64,000 nt of DNA from Talpa occidentalis (taxonomy: Eukaryota > Chordata > Mammalia > Eulipotyphla > Talpidae), in contig NW_023602073.1 of NCBI RefSeq assembly GCF_014898055.3, positions 20,941,784-21,005,783 on the forward strand. Reading direction: 5' to 3'. The position numbers and the translations under genes were made by a program. The notes under the pieces are model-generated. The model did not search any database. It was given only the letters and a program-made list of their open reading frames with translations, and was not told where the DNA came from. Below, piece after piece: positions 45,241-57,739 of the stretch. Positions within the stretch are counted from its first letter, which is position 1. Each line of letters begins with the position of its first letter.

Positions 45241-45560
45241 TAGTTCCTTGTGGCAGGTTTATTTAAAGGCAATCGCCACAACTTAGAAAAAACCATACAT
45301 CATCAGTGGTTGAACTGACAGACAGTGGCATTTGCACATCAGGGGCGACAGTGACAGTTGCCATAGCAACAACCTGGGTGAATCTAAAAGGCATCATTCC
45401 CACTGAAAGAAGACAATCACCAAAGGTTATGTGCTGCATAACTCCATCTTGGAAAAGAAAAAAATCAATAATGACAGAGAAAATATGATGTCCACCAGGG
45501 GTCTGAGCTGGGTGTAGGGAGTAAGCAGGCAGCAATGCAGGAGCTCATTGGGTGATGGAA
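45241..45560 (+). mobile_element. Probable old L1 3'-region fragment
   Basis: CATCATCAGTGGTTGAACTG and GGGTGAATCTAAAAGGCATC resemble the L1 'hybridising end' text on the plus strand. It is heavily mutated. Confidence 0.45.
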
Positions 45561-46507
45561 TTCTTCTCTGTCCTGATTGGGACAGCCACACAAGTGCCTT
45601 ACCTGGATTTGAAAGTCTCAGAACTCTACCTGCCCCAGAGTCAAACTTACTGAGTGAAAATTAAAAACAAACAAACAAACAAAAGGCTTATACAGAGCCC
45701 ACCTCACTCAAAACTCTTGGGGAGATGGGGTGCAACCAGTGGCCTTTCCTAGCATGCACACTAAGTTTTGATCATCATAGGCATGCATATCTATGAAGGT
45801 AAATTTGTACTGCATTCTGGAGGATTACTCAGACTATCAAAATGTAAAACATCCAGGACACTTTTCCTCAGCAATCCACTTTCAGGAATTTATTGTATAG
45901 ATATAATCATAAGAGTGCAAAAAAACACACAAACATGGGCACTGAAGCAATGTAGTTGTGACAATAGAATAGAAATTAGGAATAGAAAGCGATAAAATGA
46001 ATCTCCCTATAGATAGATTGTGTGTTGGAAAGTGTGCAGTGGAGAAAGAATATGCCAATAATTTTATATGTATATTTGCAATCTCATGGCTACAAGGAAC
46101 CTTCCTATTTTCTGGATCTCCTTGATGATATCCCCTGGTGGGCTCTGGGAGAATTCAACTGGTTGTCTACAGTGCTTTTCCTTCTGATTGGGTCACTGCT
46201 GTTCTCATGGGTCAATTCTCTTGCTTACCAGTTGTGAAGCACTTTGAACATCACCCCTGGTTATGTGGCTTTTTGCTTTATAATTACTCTCTGATGTGTT
46301 AACATCTCCCTTCTCCTTTCACCTCTATTGCTAAGCTGCCTTGAAATTGTGGCCACTGAGGTCCAGTCTACACTGACTTTCTTCTTTATGCCCAGAGTGG
46401 CCATTCAAGCTTCCAAGTTCAGATCAGGTCTCGTTTCCCAAAGGCCTTGCCTGGTTCTCTCCATATACCCTGAAATTAGCACTCGACACTTAAATAGAGG
46501 ATACCAA
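45561..46507. other. Mostly unassigned, with a small old L1 piece near 45860-46010
   Basis: TCAGCAATCCACTTTCAGGAATTTATTG-like text near 45870 resembles L1. A short (ACAA)n run lies near 45667. No gene is recognised. Confidence 0.4.
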
Positions 46508-46518
46508 ATCTTGCATTT

Positions 46519-46787
46519 TTTAAAGATTTATTTATTTATGCATAGAAGAACTGGGGTACAGGCTAGAGGTGTGGGGGTGGGGGGTGAGAGGATTCACCAG
46601 AGTGGGGAACAGAACAGGTAGACTGACTGAAATACACTGCTGAGGGGAGCAGTGGTGGGGAGACAGGAGAGGTCTGCCGCACCATGTGGGTCACCTCCCT
46701 GCCTGGCTGGGGATCAAACTCGTGCTGCAGAAGCTGGGGACAGCTTCATAACACCAGGTTTAACCCCTTGCGCCATCAGGGAGGCCT
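46519..46787 (-). mobile_element. tRNA-derived T+ SINE, full length
   Basis: The TSD ATCTTGCATTT lies at 46508-46518 and 46788-46798. Confidence 0.9.
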
Positions 46788-46798
46788 ATCTTGCATTT

Positions 46799-47069
46799 GT
46801 TTTATCTCACTTTCTCACTTATGGTATAAGCTCATTGAGGAGAGAGATATTTTTTCTATATGCCTAAGCTTATGGGGTACATGTAATAAATGCTTGTTGA
46901 CCTCAGTGGTTCCCCAAAGCACAGAAAAATCAATGAGCTTAAATGTGCTGCCTCCCTATAAGGATTTCAGGACATGTAAGCAGAGGAATCTTGTTTAAAA
47001 GTAAAAGGGAAGTTCTTGAATTTCCACTGAATTCTCCTTCTTCTAAGGAATATCCCTGGAAATGGAACT
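46799..47069. other. Gene-free stretch
   Basis: No gene or named repeat is seen. Confidence 0.5.
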
Positions 47070-47345
47070 CAAGTATTGGCTCGAGTCACATTGTCCTTTG
47101 ACATTCAAATAAAATTTGACCCAACACCTCAACAATGGACAAATTGGCAGCTCTACCATACAGGGACTGGGGGGATTCCTGTGTTCAGAAGACACTTCCA
47201 AGGGAAGGGACAAAGGGTGGCATCAGGGGTTAATCTATATGGTGAAGGATGGAAGTAGATTTTGGGCAGTGAACATAATGCAGTATAAACAGTGTTGACT
47301 TATAATAATGCTGACACCTAAAACCTCTGTGATGTTATATGCAGT
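47070..47345 (+). mobile_element. Old L1 3'-UTR fragment
   Basis: ATATGGTGAAGGATGGAAGT, TTTGGGCAGTGAACATAATG and TGACACCTAAAACCTCTGTG are diverged L1 3' UTR text. Confidence 0.65.
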
Positions 47346-47388
47346 GTTACTGCAAAAAAAAAAAGTCTAATTATTATTATTATTTTTT

Positions 47389-47635
47389 AATATTTATTTA
47401 TTTATGCATATAAGAACTGGGGTAAAGACCAGAGGTGTGGGGGGGGGGGTGAGAGGATTCACCAGAGACAGAATGGGGAACAGAACAGGCAGATTGACTG
47501 AAATACACTGCTGAGGGGAGCAATGGGCTGCTGCACCATGTGGGTATCTCCCTGGCCAAGGTTTGAACTCATGCTGCAGTGGCTGTGGACAGCTTCATAG
47601 GTTGTATCTTAACCCCCTGCGCCACCAGGGAGGCC
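47389..47635 (-). mobile_element. tRNA-derived T+ SINE, inverted partner of the next copy
   Basis: The TSD TTATTATTATTATTTTT lies at about 47371-47388 and 47636-47652. Its 5' end faces the 5' end of the plus-strand copy starting 28 bp away. Confidence 0.9.
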
Positions 47636-47663
47636 TTATTATTATTATTTTTAAGTCTAATTA

Positions 47664-47937
47664 GGGGTCTCCCTGGTGGTACAAGGGCTTAAGTCATAGT
47701 CCTATGAAGTAACACACAGCCACTGCAGCCCAAGTTCGATCCCTTGCCAAGGAGCTGACCCACAATGGCACAGCAGATCACTCCTGACTCCCCCGCTGCT
47801 CCCCTCAGCAGTGTATTTAGTAGATCCTCCTGTTCTGCTCCCTACTCTGTCTCTGAAATCCTCTCACTCCACTGCTCCCACCTCTACCCTAGATCCTAGT
47901 TATTCTATGCATAAATAAATAAATGAGATTCATAAAA
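47664..47937 (+). mobile_element. tRNA-derived T+ SINE, diverged
   Basis: The head GGGGTCTCCCTGGTGGTACAAG is followed by a B box GTTCGATCCC near 47735 and ATAAATAAATGAGATTC at the end. Point changes and small deletions indicate an older copy, and its TSD is not clear. Confidence 0.85.
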
Positions 47938-48389
47938 AAAGAAACAAGGAAAAAGTTCAAGGAGCTAAAACTCATGCCTGATCTCACTGTGAGAAATAAT
48001 TTCTGGGAATATTTTAGTGCAGTTTCTGCTCTGAGAAGGGTTTTTAGGAAAGAAGAGGCTTTTTCATCTTCAGGAAGATGCTTGGGAAAGTTTTATCTCC
48101 AGAAATATACACTCTTGTCCTTCAGGGTCAGGACTGAATATCAAAAACTTGGTCATCCTGTGCTGCTCACAGTGTTGGGTCCCCCACCTTAAGTTAATAC
48201 AGACTACCGCCCTGGAAATTCAGAGGCATTTTTGATCCTCTGGCTCCTTAAAATTAATTGAGATAAATAAAAATTATTGAGTGCCAACTATTATTATCAG
48301 GCCCTGTTCAGAAAATGAAGATACATCAGGCATAAATCAGGCATAAATTTATCAGGCATAAATCCTTCTGAAACCAAAACCAAGACTAA
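47938..48389. other. Gene-free stretch
   Basis: Contains a small tandem repeat of ATCAGGCATAAAT near 48325-48362. No gene is recognised. Confidence 0.5.
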
Positions 48390-48900
48390 ATGGTTAAATC
48401 AGTCTCAGACCCTTAGAGCATAAAAGAGGGGAAAAACTTCTCTAACACTCTTTTTGATCTTGTATTTACAGACATGGTTTTATATCACAACTTGGGCAAG
48501 AAGTGAACCCCTCCAGCTGAGCTAAAGAGCTGGCTGGAGAGTGGAAACACAGGAGGGGCTACCCAGAGGCAGGGTGTCATCAGCAGGAATTAAAAAAACT
48601 CCAATTGCCTGAGGAACAAACAGCTCCCCAGGGGACCAGCCAAGGGATTTCGGTCTTGTCCCCATTTCTTTGCCCCTAATCTGCTTTTCAATCAATTTTT
48701 AGCTCTTTTGTTCTCAACCCTGGCTTCCCAACCCTATAAAACCTATTTTTCCTAATTGGGGCAATGGATTTGATGTCATCTCCTACCACCTTGCCAATGG
48801 ATTTGAAAATAAAGTAGGCTGCTCTTTCTGCCTGCTTGTGTCTATCAAGTGTACTTTACTTTTCTGTCCCTTTCCTAATAAACCTGTTCTTTAAATTAAA
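48390..48900 (+). mobile_element. LTR-like segment, family unknown
   Basis: A promoter-like CCTATAAAACC (about 48733) is followed about 75 bp later by AAATAAAGTAGGCTGC and then CTTTCTGCCTGCTTG. This spacing of TATA box, polyadenylation signal and R region is typical of retroviral LTRs. The ends and a TSD could not be fixed. Confidence 0.4.
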
Positions 48901-48922
48901 AAAAAAGAAGAAGAAGAAAATA

Positions 48923-49190
48923 GGGCCTCCCTCATGGCACAAGGGTTTCAGATACAATCTATGAAGCTGTCTGCAGCCACTACAGCACGAGTTCAATCCC
49001 CAGCCAGGGAGCTACCCACATGGTGCAGCAGACCTCTCCTGTCTCGCCTGCTGCTCCCCTCAGCAGTGCACTTCGGTCAATCTGCCTATTCTGTTCCCCA
49101 CTCTGTCTCTGGTGAATCCTCTCACCCCCCAACCTCTGGCCTGTACCCCAACTCTCATATGCATAAATAAATAAATCTTAAAAAAAATAA
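48923..49190 (+). mobile_element. tRNA-derived T+ SINE
   Basis: It inserted into A/GAA-rich DNA. An AAGAAGAAAATA-type TSD flanks it (about 48911-48922 and again near 49195). The head is slightly degraded (CTCATGGCACAAGG). Confidence 0.85.
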
Positions 49191-49206
49191 AAAAAGAAGA
49201 AAATAA

Positions 49207-50149
49207 ACTTGATTTCTTTTCTCAAGTATCTGATGTCATTTTCTGATCATTTTCTGCCTATGGGTAGAGACCCCATGGCTTTTTCCTTGCAGGAAGAGAC
49301 AGCAAGAAGAGGTGTGTGGTCCTTCATTTCTCTGGACCTCTGTTTCCATCCTGAGCAAATAAGTTTTGGTGGTTGGACTAGAACTAAACATCTTCAGAGT
49401 TTAGGAAAATTACTTGCAATGTCTGTCTGTCTTAAGTGGGAACATTTCTTCAAGGTTCCTTTTTTTTTAATCTTTAAAAATTCTAATGAGCTCTATAGTT
49501 TACTTCCTGGTCTGTTCAAGTGTGTTCAAATATAAAAATGTTTAAAATAATTTAGCATGGAGTCCAAATGATGCTCTGGGAAAATCTACAGATTTATCCA
49601 GAGACTACCCACCTGCTCATAATAAGCCATGGGCTTGAGGAGCAAGGCACCTGCTGCTCCGTTGGAACATGGAATAATTTCTTACCAATGTAGTATTGAC
49701 AGCAGCTCAGTAGGCAAGATATCCAGACTCTCGGTGCCTGTGGTGGGCAGAAGAAACCACAGAGCAGGAGCAAATTTTCAGAAAAGGGAAGCTGAAGACA
49801 AACTTCCCAGTTGCACTTAAGAAGAGGCCCTGAGGTCTGAAGTCTGTTGCGTCAATCCTCAACAAATTAAATTATTGAATGTATGTCCTGCAGCCCCCAG
49901 ACTCTGTTCCTAGTTATTCTGTGACTCAGAGAGTTTTGTCCCTCCTTAACAGACCTGAAAATATAATCAAAGAGAAAGGGTAACTTGTCTATGTTTGAAT
50001 AAACAGGGGAGTCAATGTCTCTCTGATACCAAATTGGGTGTCTCGTCACTGCACTATATAGACTCCCTCTTGGAAACCTAAGATCCCTGTAAAAGTGCAG
50101 TCACAAAGTAGCAAAGTCAAGGAAGGAAAAATTTCCACCTGCTTCTTTC
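49207..50149. other. Gene-free stretch
   Basis: No gene or named repeat is seen. Confidence 0.5.
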
Positions 50150-50560
50150 CACCTGCTCAGGCTGTGGAGTCATCAAAACCAACATCGGGCAGATTAACAG
50201 GACAACAGAACAAATTTAATCACATATCAGTGGCGTGTCTACCGGGTTATAAATTCTCAAGTAAATAGGACAAACTGCTGGTATTTATCCTGAGCTAAGC
50301 AATTGAAAAGGGGTCTGGGGCCTTCAAGGAGTGAAGAGGGAACTCTCATGATGAGGAGAGGGTGACTCAGAGGACAAAGTCCAGATGAGATGTTTGTCCT
50401 GCCATGTAGTTGTTTTTCTGGTTTTTATTTATTTCTAGAGATAGCCCTAAACCTGGTAACCTTCACTCTTGTAGATAGTTGAAGTAATGATAATAGTTCT
50501 TTTGAAACTGAGCATCTCAATGACCTCATGCTAAGGTGACATGTCTTAGGAAAGCCTCTC
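50150..50560 (-). mobile_element. Possible antisense LTR fragment
   Basis: GCAGATTAACAGGACAACAG and AACAAATTTAATCACATATC (about 50189-50228) resemble the antisense 3' end of class I LTRs. No TG/CA ends or TSD were identified. Confidence 0.3.
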
Positions 50561-52835
50561 TGAACACCTTGGAGAGGCCTATCCTTTTGCATTTGTTTCA
50601 GGGAACAGTGAAATGAAGCAAGGTGGTGCCTGGAGCCAAAAGACTAACCGGAAACCAGCTTGTCTGATGACACAGCTTCCCTTGACTGGTTTACTTGCCT
50701 CTGGGTGGTCAGAGGGTTTACTGGACCCCCCCTGTGCAGCAGATACAGCCCCCCTCATCCCCAACAGGCCCCAGTGGCTACCTGTCTAGTCTCAGTTGCC
50801 TTGAGTCCTTTTCGGGTGGTCAGGATACATGCAGTGTGGGGGCATCCCCGAGGAAGAAGGGCGGGTTCCTCTTAGTAGATCTTCTTTAGAAGCTGGCCTC
50901 TACAGCCCAATGTTCTTCATCAGAAGTGGCCTCTACTCTGCTTAAGAGCTCACTCCCTGGGTGCTGGGGTGGGGGGCACATCCCAGGGGCTCCCCTGGAG
51001 CCTTGGGAGTATCCTATTCCCACTTCTCTGCCTACCAGATGTCCTCCTGCTTCTCTTCCTCAGTTTCCTCATCTGTGAAGGGGGAACTATCACCACCTAC
51101 CTCCATGTTGTTTTCCTTAGAGTTTTGAGAACGGAGTCTTGACTATCTTCAGCTGGAGTGTCCTCGCTTAAAATCTGAATCAACAGTTCTCAGAATAATT
51201 CAGGTTTGGGTGTGTGCGGTGGGAGGCAGGGGTGACTTAGCCACTGGTTTACAACTTTGTGAAAAGGTTGGAGCTGTCACATATATTGTCGGCAGAGGTG
51301 TGTGAGAAGCGTGACCACAGAGCTGGACTGGGAAGCAGGGCTGGGTGAGGGGGAGGTTATGCCCATGATTCAGAGAGGAAAGGAGAGAGCTGGACCCCAA
51401 GGGAGAAACCTCAGGGAAAGAAAGGAGGGGGGGGACAATGTGCCTTGGCCCACACAGGAGCCTCTCTCTGAGAAAGGGGAAATCACAGAATCCACCACTG
51501 TGTCAGCAGCTCCATGGCATCGTGATTTTCAAATACTGGTGAGAACAGTAAAAAGAGAAAGGGAAGGAGACCACATATATCACGAAACCAAGCCATAAAT
51601 AATGAAAGTACCAGTTACTCCTAAGACTGTCTGTTTCTAACTGACTTTCGCAGAGTAATACAAGCAAAACAACAAGACCAAAGCAGTTTCTCTGTGTGAG
51701 TACCAGGATATCTCTCCACTGGTTCACAGGAAGGGCCAACTGCCGCTGAGGCCTCCCCAGCCCGGAGGTGTGCTTCATGGCTCTGTCCCTTTATGCTACC
51801 TCTGGGGGGAACCCAGCAGCAGCACCCGTGTTCACAGGTCCCTCAGGACACAGGAACTCTCCTGCCAGGCCTCCGCTGGCTCCATCACCAGCGCTCTCTG
51901 AGCTCACATCTCCCTTGGGTCTTGGTTGCCCAAGCACCCTCGTCCCTCTCTCTGCTCAGATCCAAATGAGGAACACACCCCTTTTGCGTGACTCACACCC
52001 AAGACCATTGCCCAAGATAGGAGGCATGTTGCGAAATAATGCAGGTTCAGCGGAGAAGGTCTCCGTAGCTGTGCCTGTACACCCACCCCACCTCTTCCCG
52101 CCAGCCTATGTCTGGGGCCTCTGCCTTCCAGCTTTTGCACTGCTTGGCAGGCTAGGCTTCTCTCCCTGACCTCACCACTATTTCTCCCTACCTCTCCATC
52201 TCTCTCAGGCCCACTCAGCTCCCCTCTCAGCCCCTCCCTTGGCCTCCTATCCCCTCTTCCACTCAGGCCTGTCCATTCCTCATCAAATACTCAGTAAAGT
52301 GCCTGCTGCAATGAGTGGTTTTCTCCTTTAGCCTGAAGAAAGATCTTCAGGTTCTTTGAAAATACCCATTTTTCCTTTTTTCTCTCCTCCGCCAATTTCT
52401 CTAAGTGCAAGAGAAAAGGACAGAAATGTCCCATCTGTGAGATCCAAGGTGCCCCCCTTCCCTCGAAGACAGAGGTGGAATAAAAACCCATGTTCTGAGT
52501 AGCTGACATTTGTCCTGCTTCTTTAGTAACTGAAAATAAATACTCTTTAGTAATGCAGCAGCACAGGCGCCCCTCCTGAAGTGGCACTAGCTGGGCTACA
52601 TGCATGTAAATAAGATGTGAAGGCCTTTGTTCCATCTGTTGCCTCAATCCCAGCCCCTTCCTTCCCATACCTGCATATCTGTCCTTGCCCTCATCCCTAC
52701 TAAGGCAGGGTCTTTTCCTGCCTCTTCTCCATCAGTTGGAACCCCATCTTTCCAACTTCCAGGTTTCATCTCCCCAGCCCCTCTGCTGCCCATGTTGGCC
52801 TTGTCATTTATTCTCATTGTGCTAATTACTTCACC
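50561..52835. other. Gene-free, moderately GC-rich stretch
   Basis: A partial MIR-like piece (TTCCTCAGTTTCCTCATCTG) lies near 51056. The 133-residue open frame at 51768-52169 is proline-rich with no domain. The pyrimidine-rich 52160-52280 stretch has no gene. Confidence 0.45.
51040..51150 (+). mobile_element. Partial MIR element
   Basis: TTCCTCAGTTTCCTCATCTG and TGAAGGGGGAACTATCACCACC-like text match the MIR core and 3' region. Confidence 0.65.
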
Positions 52836-52839
52836 CATC

Positions 52840-52970
52840 TTTCTATCCTTGATTCGGAATGGATGCGGTACTTTGGTGGCGGGTGTAGCATGGTAACATG
52901 CCTTTGAAGAGATAGTCTTAAAACAGATACAGCATTGTAAATCAATGTCACTTCAATAAAAATGATGAAT
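52840..52970 (+). mobile_element. Old L1 3'-UTR end
   Basis: GGTAACATGCC near 52891 is followed by AGCATTGTAAATCAATGTCA and CTTCAATAAAAATG, the usual old L1 terminus. Confidence 0.6.
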
Positions 52971-55008
52971 TGGGTTTAAGGTTTGAACAAAGACTGTCAA
53001 TCCTCAAGGTCACCTACACCAGCAGAGACGTGTCCTTGGGCCTCACTGGTGCAGCTGTCAGCTTCCTCACCTGCCAGATAGAAATGAAAACAGTTTCTTC
53101 CTCATCAGTGTTGCCATGAGTGTAAGTGAGTTTATGTTTCACAGATCTGAACACAATGTTGACACAGGGAAAGTTCTTGCTAAGTGTCAACTTTTATTGT
53201 GCTGTTGCTGCTGCTGCTGGAGATGGAAGGCATGGGCTTCCAGGATGAAGCACAATTGATGGAATCAATGAAATAATTGATTGGCCAAACAAGGGGAAAT
53301 CCATTAGCCCAGGCAGCTTTCTGATTAAAAAGATGTTGAGTTGGTTGTTTGACTTTTTTGATTTAGCCTGTGACATGTTGATCAGATCCAGTGGTTTCCT
53401 TGGGAAATTGCTCTAGCCTGTGGGGTGTAGGGTGGCCATTGGCAAAGACCACTCTTGTCAACAGTAAGAATAAGAAGTGTTGATGATGCTCAGTCCACTC
53501 GCCAACTGGAAATGAAGGGAAATTCTTCAACGGGTCATTGTAATTCCCCACATCAGAAACTTGACCAAGTAGCCAGAAGGTTCAAAAGGGGCCTCTGCTT
53601 GTCAACCCATGGCAGCTTGGCTGAGTTTCAGGCTGGGTATCACTATGAGCTTCTGCTAGCACAGGCTGGCACATGGCTCTTCTCATGAGTCAAGGAACTG
53701 CCCATGACCTTCTGACTCACCAGCACTCATTTGCTGCAAAATCTCTGTACAATGAGTTCCCCACCCCAGGGCCAATCAATGATCAAATTCATAACCAGCA
53801 GTTACTAAACAGTTATTGAACCAGTAGGTGTCAATTTCTATGCTATTATATCATCACAACAAGCCTACAGGTGCAGACATCTGTCATCTGCATTTCACAG
53901 AAAACAGCCTGCAACATTTGTGCAAATCACCTAAGATCACATTTGGAGGTAGCAAAATGCACCCCCAATCCATGTTCTGAAGTTCACATTCTTAACTAGT
54001 GAACAATGAAGTCTGCTCCGATCTCAGCCCACTTGAGTCAGGATTGGGATCAGTCATATAGTTAATAGATTTTAAAAGTGCCTGAAATCAGCAAACAACA
54101 ACAAAATTACCCCCCCATAGTTCTGAAATCCTTTATTGCTCATTTATTTAGAGCAACACTTATCTGCTAGGGAAGGAAACAATCTCTATGAAATATATCA
54201 GTCTGTGTCCTCACTGAACAGGGTTCCAGAGTGATTCTTGAACAGATTCAAGTTTGAGAACCTTTGCCCAGAGGTGTCTCCTACTCCCTGCTTCAACCAT
54301 CACCCCTGATAGCCATTGCCTGCAGTAGAGACCCCGCATTCTGATATCTTTCTTGGCCTCAACATTCACTACCCCCTGTAACCTGACAGTGTCCTCACCA
54401 TTTTTCCCGCTGGAGCAGAGCAGCTTCAGAATTGAACTTGTTTTCTTTTATCCCACTCAAATCTCTGTCCTCTCCATTTCAGTCTGTATTGGCTTCATCT
54501 CTTCATCACTTAGGCTGGCAAACTCAATCATCCTGGATTCTTCTTTCAACTTGAGATAATCAATTAAAGGCTATAGAGTCTATAGTGCTAAATATTCTAG
54601 ATTCAGAATACTCCTGAGAACAGCCTTCCTCCACTTCCCACTCCTGTGGTTTTATCTGTGTTCAAAAGTTTATTCCAAAACCCTTGCTCCCCACACCACC
54701 ATCTACCACCCCCAGGAGCCAGCTGATGGCCTGTCCTGACAGTCCCGCTCTCTCCCACCATACTCTAGTTCCATCCTCCTATGAAGGAACAAAGTCCTCC
54801 CAGCCCTCAAATGCTCTGTCACAATAGTCAGTCCACAGCATGTGATCTACCCCTGCCCCATTTTCCAACTCCATGGTCAGAAAATCTTCCCCAGACCAGC
54901 CTCGACTCATCCCACCCCTACCTCCACTCATGCTGTTCTCTCCTTTGAAATGGTCTTTCTCTTCTCTCTGCAAAATCACCACTTAATTTTTATTAAGGCC
55001 CTCCCAAA
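52971..55008. other. Gene-free stretch with MIR relics
   Basis: MIR-like pieces lie near 53030-53170 (CAGCTTCCTCACCTGCCAGA) and, antisense, near 53860-54000 (TGCATTTCACAGAAAACAGC and AATCACCTAAGATCACA). No gene is recognised. A (GCT)n run at about 53201-53218 is short. Confidence 0.45.
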
Positions 55009-55009
55009 G

Positions 55010-55238
55010 GGGGCCTCGCTGGTGGCCTAGGGGTTAAGTCTCAGCACTGTCACCACTACAACCTAAGTTCAGTCCTCAGCCAGGAAGGTGACCCACATGG
55101 TGCCTGCTGCTCCCCTCAGCAGTGTATTTCAGTAGATCTGCCTATTCTGCTCTCACTCTGTCTCTGGTGAATCTTCTCATCTGCCCCCCACCTCTGGCCT
55201 ACACCCCAGTTCTTCTACACAAAGATTTAAAAAAAAAT
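55010..55238 (+). mobile_element. tRNA-derived T+ SINE, diverged and internally deleted
   Basis: The head GGGCCTCGCTGGTGGCCTAG and the body text through CAGTTCTTCTACACAAAGATTTA are recognisable, but segments are missing and the AATAAA module is lost. Confidence 0.8.
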
Positions 55239-55960
55239 TCCCCTCCTGAAGGCACCTTTGCTAGTGGCTCTCCATCAGCTCTGTCCCAGGAAAGGATGGG
55301 AAGACTGGGGAACAAGCCTCCTGAAAATGAATCCAAACCCTCCACTTAGCAGTGGTGGTGGTGGGGTCGGGGGCATAGCTGCACAGAAGGGGATTAACAT
55401 GGAGTGGTGGGTAAGGGAGCCAGGAAGACAGATGTGTGGATTTCCCTCTGCCAGAGTCTCATTCTCTGGACTGTAATTTGACTTTCTCTCCTGCAAAACT
55501 GGTGATACCTCCTTGGGAGAGCTGCAGTGAGGCCTGGATCTGACAAGTACAGAGCTCGGTCCGTACGCTGACACTGATGGTTGCTGTTGTGTTTAATATT
55601 AATAGCACTTCTCATTCCTACCAGCATCCTACACACTTCCTGTGATTATCTGCCTTGGCAGCTCCCTTCAAGTATTTACCCTTTTTTGGTAATATTTTCT
55701 ATTTTTCCCTCTAGACATGGAGTCGTGATTTCTTTCTAGCCCAATCACTGAGGCCACCAGGATACCAGCTGATCAACTAAACTTATCCATCTACTCATTT
55801 TAAGATTATCTTTTCCTTCCCCTGAACTGTGACCTTCCCGATGCAGGGGCTGTTTCTGACTCCCCTTTTGTATGTGTTGTGTAAGCTCGTGTATGTGTTG
55901 TGTAAGCTCGGATATTTGGCACACAGAAAAAGCTCAGGATACCTACAGATAGTTCAATTT
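55239..55960. other. Gene-free stretch
   Basis: No gene is recognised. Confidence 0.5.
55869..55910. repeat. Perfect 21-bp tandem duplication
   Basis: The 21-base unit TGTATGTGTTGTGTAAGCTC plus G occurs twice in a row without change. Confidence 0.95.
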
Positions 55961-55978
55961 GAGAAGAAAAAGGAGCCC

Positions 55979-56253
55979 TGGGGCTCCCTGGTGGCACAGG
56001 GGTTAAAGACAAAGTGCTTTCAAACTACTGGCAGCCACTGCAGCACGATTTCTATCCCTGGCCAGGGCGATGACCCACAAGGTGCAGCAGACCTCTCCTG
56101 TCTCTCCACCTGCTCCCCTCAGCAGCATATTTTGGTAGATCCTCCTGTTCTGCTCCCCACTCTGTCTCTGGTGAATCCTCTCACCTCTCTGCACCTCTGG
56201 CCTGCACCCCAGCTCTTGTATGTATAACTATATTAATCTTTAAAACAAGATAA
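55979..56253 (+). mobile_element. tRNA-derived T+ SINE
   Basis: The TSD (AGAAAAA, G or A, GAGCCC) lies at 55965-55978 and 56254-56267. The 132-aa frame at 55829-56227 runs through this SINE and is not a gene. Confidence 0.88.
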
Positions 56254-56267
56254 AGAAAAAAGAGCCC

Positions 56268-57739
56268 CAGGTTGGAGCAGCAGGAGGGAAGGGGTGCCCT
56301 TGGAGATGCTAAAGTGAAACCTCTGAATCTTTGAAGGGCAGCCTCCTGCAGTGGAGACCTGAGAGACACAGAGCCTTGAGGAGCAGGGGTTTCAGAATGT
56401 TCCAGCTTCACAAATGGCCATGCAGGCAGGCGGTGCTGTGCAGTGCAGCATGAAGGGTAGAAAGGAAAGAACACGCAGTGCCCGGGCTTGACTGCTCCTA
56501 ACTACCCCTGAAGCTTGGTTCACTCATGTAAGGCCAAATAAGAATCATATCACCAGCTCCATTACCAACTCCAAATGGCAAAGGGCAGAATTGGTGTCAT
56601 CTCTAACCCTGTTGACACCCAGCACCTCACACCAGCTCGAGGGTGCTAGGAATCCCCCCTCACAGTCCCTGTCCTCTCCTGGGCTATTAACATAAATGCC
56701 ACCTACGAGAAGTGATGTGCTAAGTTGTGTGTCATAACCATGTGCATTCAGGTCCCTACAGGGTGGAGATGTGCTAGGGGGAGGGGGACATGCCCTCCAA
56801 CGGTGCCACTGATCCCTATGTGAACCCAAGTCCAGCAGCGGCCAGTCCACGCAGATGCCAGCATCACATCCCTGCTTGTCTGGCACCCAATTTAGTCTCT
56901 CTCCACTAGGCACTGCTGTCTTGAAGATGAAGGGCCAGTTTTAACTCTTGGGAAGCCCCCCTTTCAGAGAAGAAATGATTTAATGGACTGAAATGAAGAA
57001 GCATCATTATGTCCTTTTAATGACCAAAGATAAAGAATTTATTTTCATCTTTAGATAAAATATCTTTATCTTTAGAAAGGCACAAAAAATGAATAAAAAA
57101 GAAATGTTACTCCATTAAAAAAAATCCTCTAACTCTTCACTGAATTAGATATACTACAGTTATGTATCAATATATACATATAGCTATTATATTAATAAGG
57201 CCACACACCTATTATTTGAGGAAACACACCCTGCCCTTTGCTTCTCCCTTCTAAGGAGAAGACCAGAGCAAAACTTTGGCAAAAACCTCTCCCCACATCT
57301 GTTCTCTGGGCATCTGTATTTTGGAAAAAGAGGAGAATGGGGAGGAAAAGGGAATTGCTCTCTCGAGGTCTGGATTAATGTGACAGAAAGCAGAACAACT
57401 TGAGTCAAGAAGCTGCAGGGAGATTTCTAGGTGCCATCGAATGAAGTAAGTGTGGATGATGTGGTATGGTGGGCAAATCTGATTTCTTTAGGAGGGAAAT
57501 GCCCCTTTCAGCACTAGTAGGCAGAGTCGCTGCTCAGAGGGCCTGGGAGAAAGGTTAGAGATTCCCCAGGGGAGGTTGATTCTGATCAGTTGACATGACA
57601 AAGAGAATTATCTGTGACACCAACTTGCAGCACTTATGGAGCTTTAGAGCCTCATCTCAGCACTCAGTTTCATCCTGATGTATTTAATCTGGGAGAAAAG
57701 ACCCACCAGGCTGGAAGAAATCTGGTGCTTAAGTGGGTG
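56268..57739. other. Gene-free stretch
   Basis: No gene or named repeat is seen. The minus-strand frame 56545-56913 has no domain. Confidence 0.5.

Noticed and set aside
51768..52169. 133-residue open frame
   Set aside because: It is proline-rich in a GC-rich pyrimidine stretch, with no recognisable domain, no paralogue and no splice or promoter context.
55829..56227. 132-residue open frame
   Set aside because: Its second half is SINE sequence in the same register as similar frames in other SINE copies.
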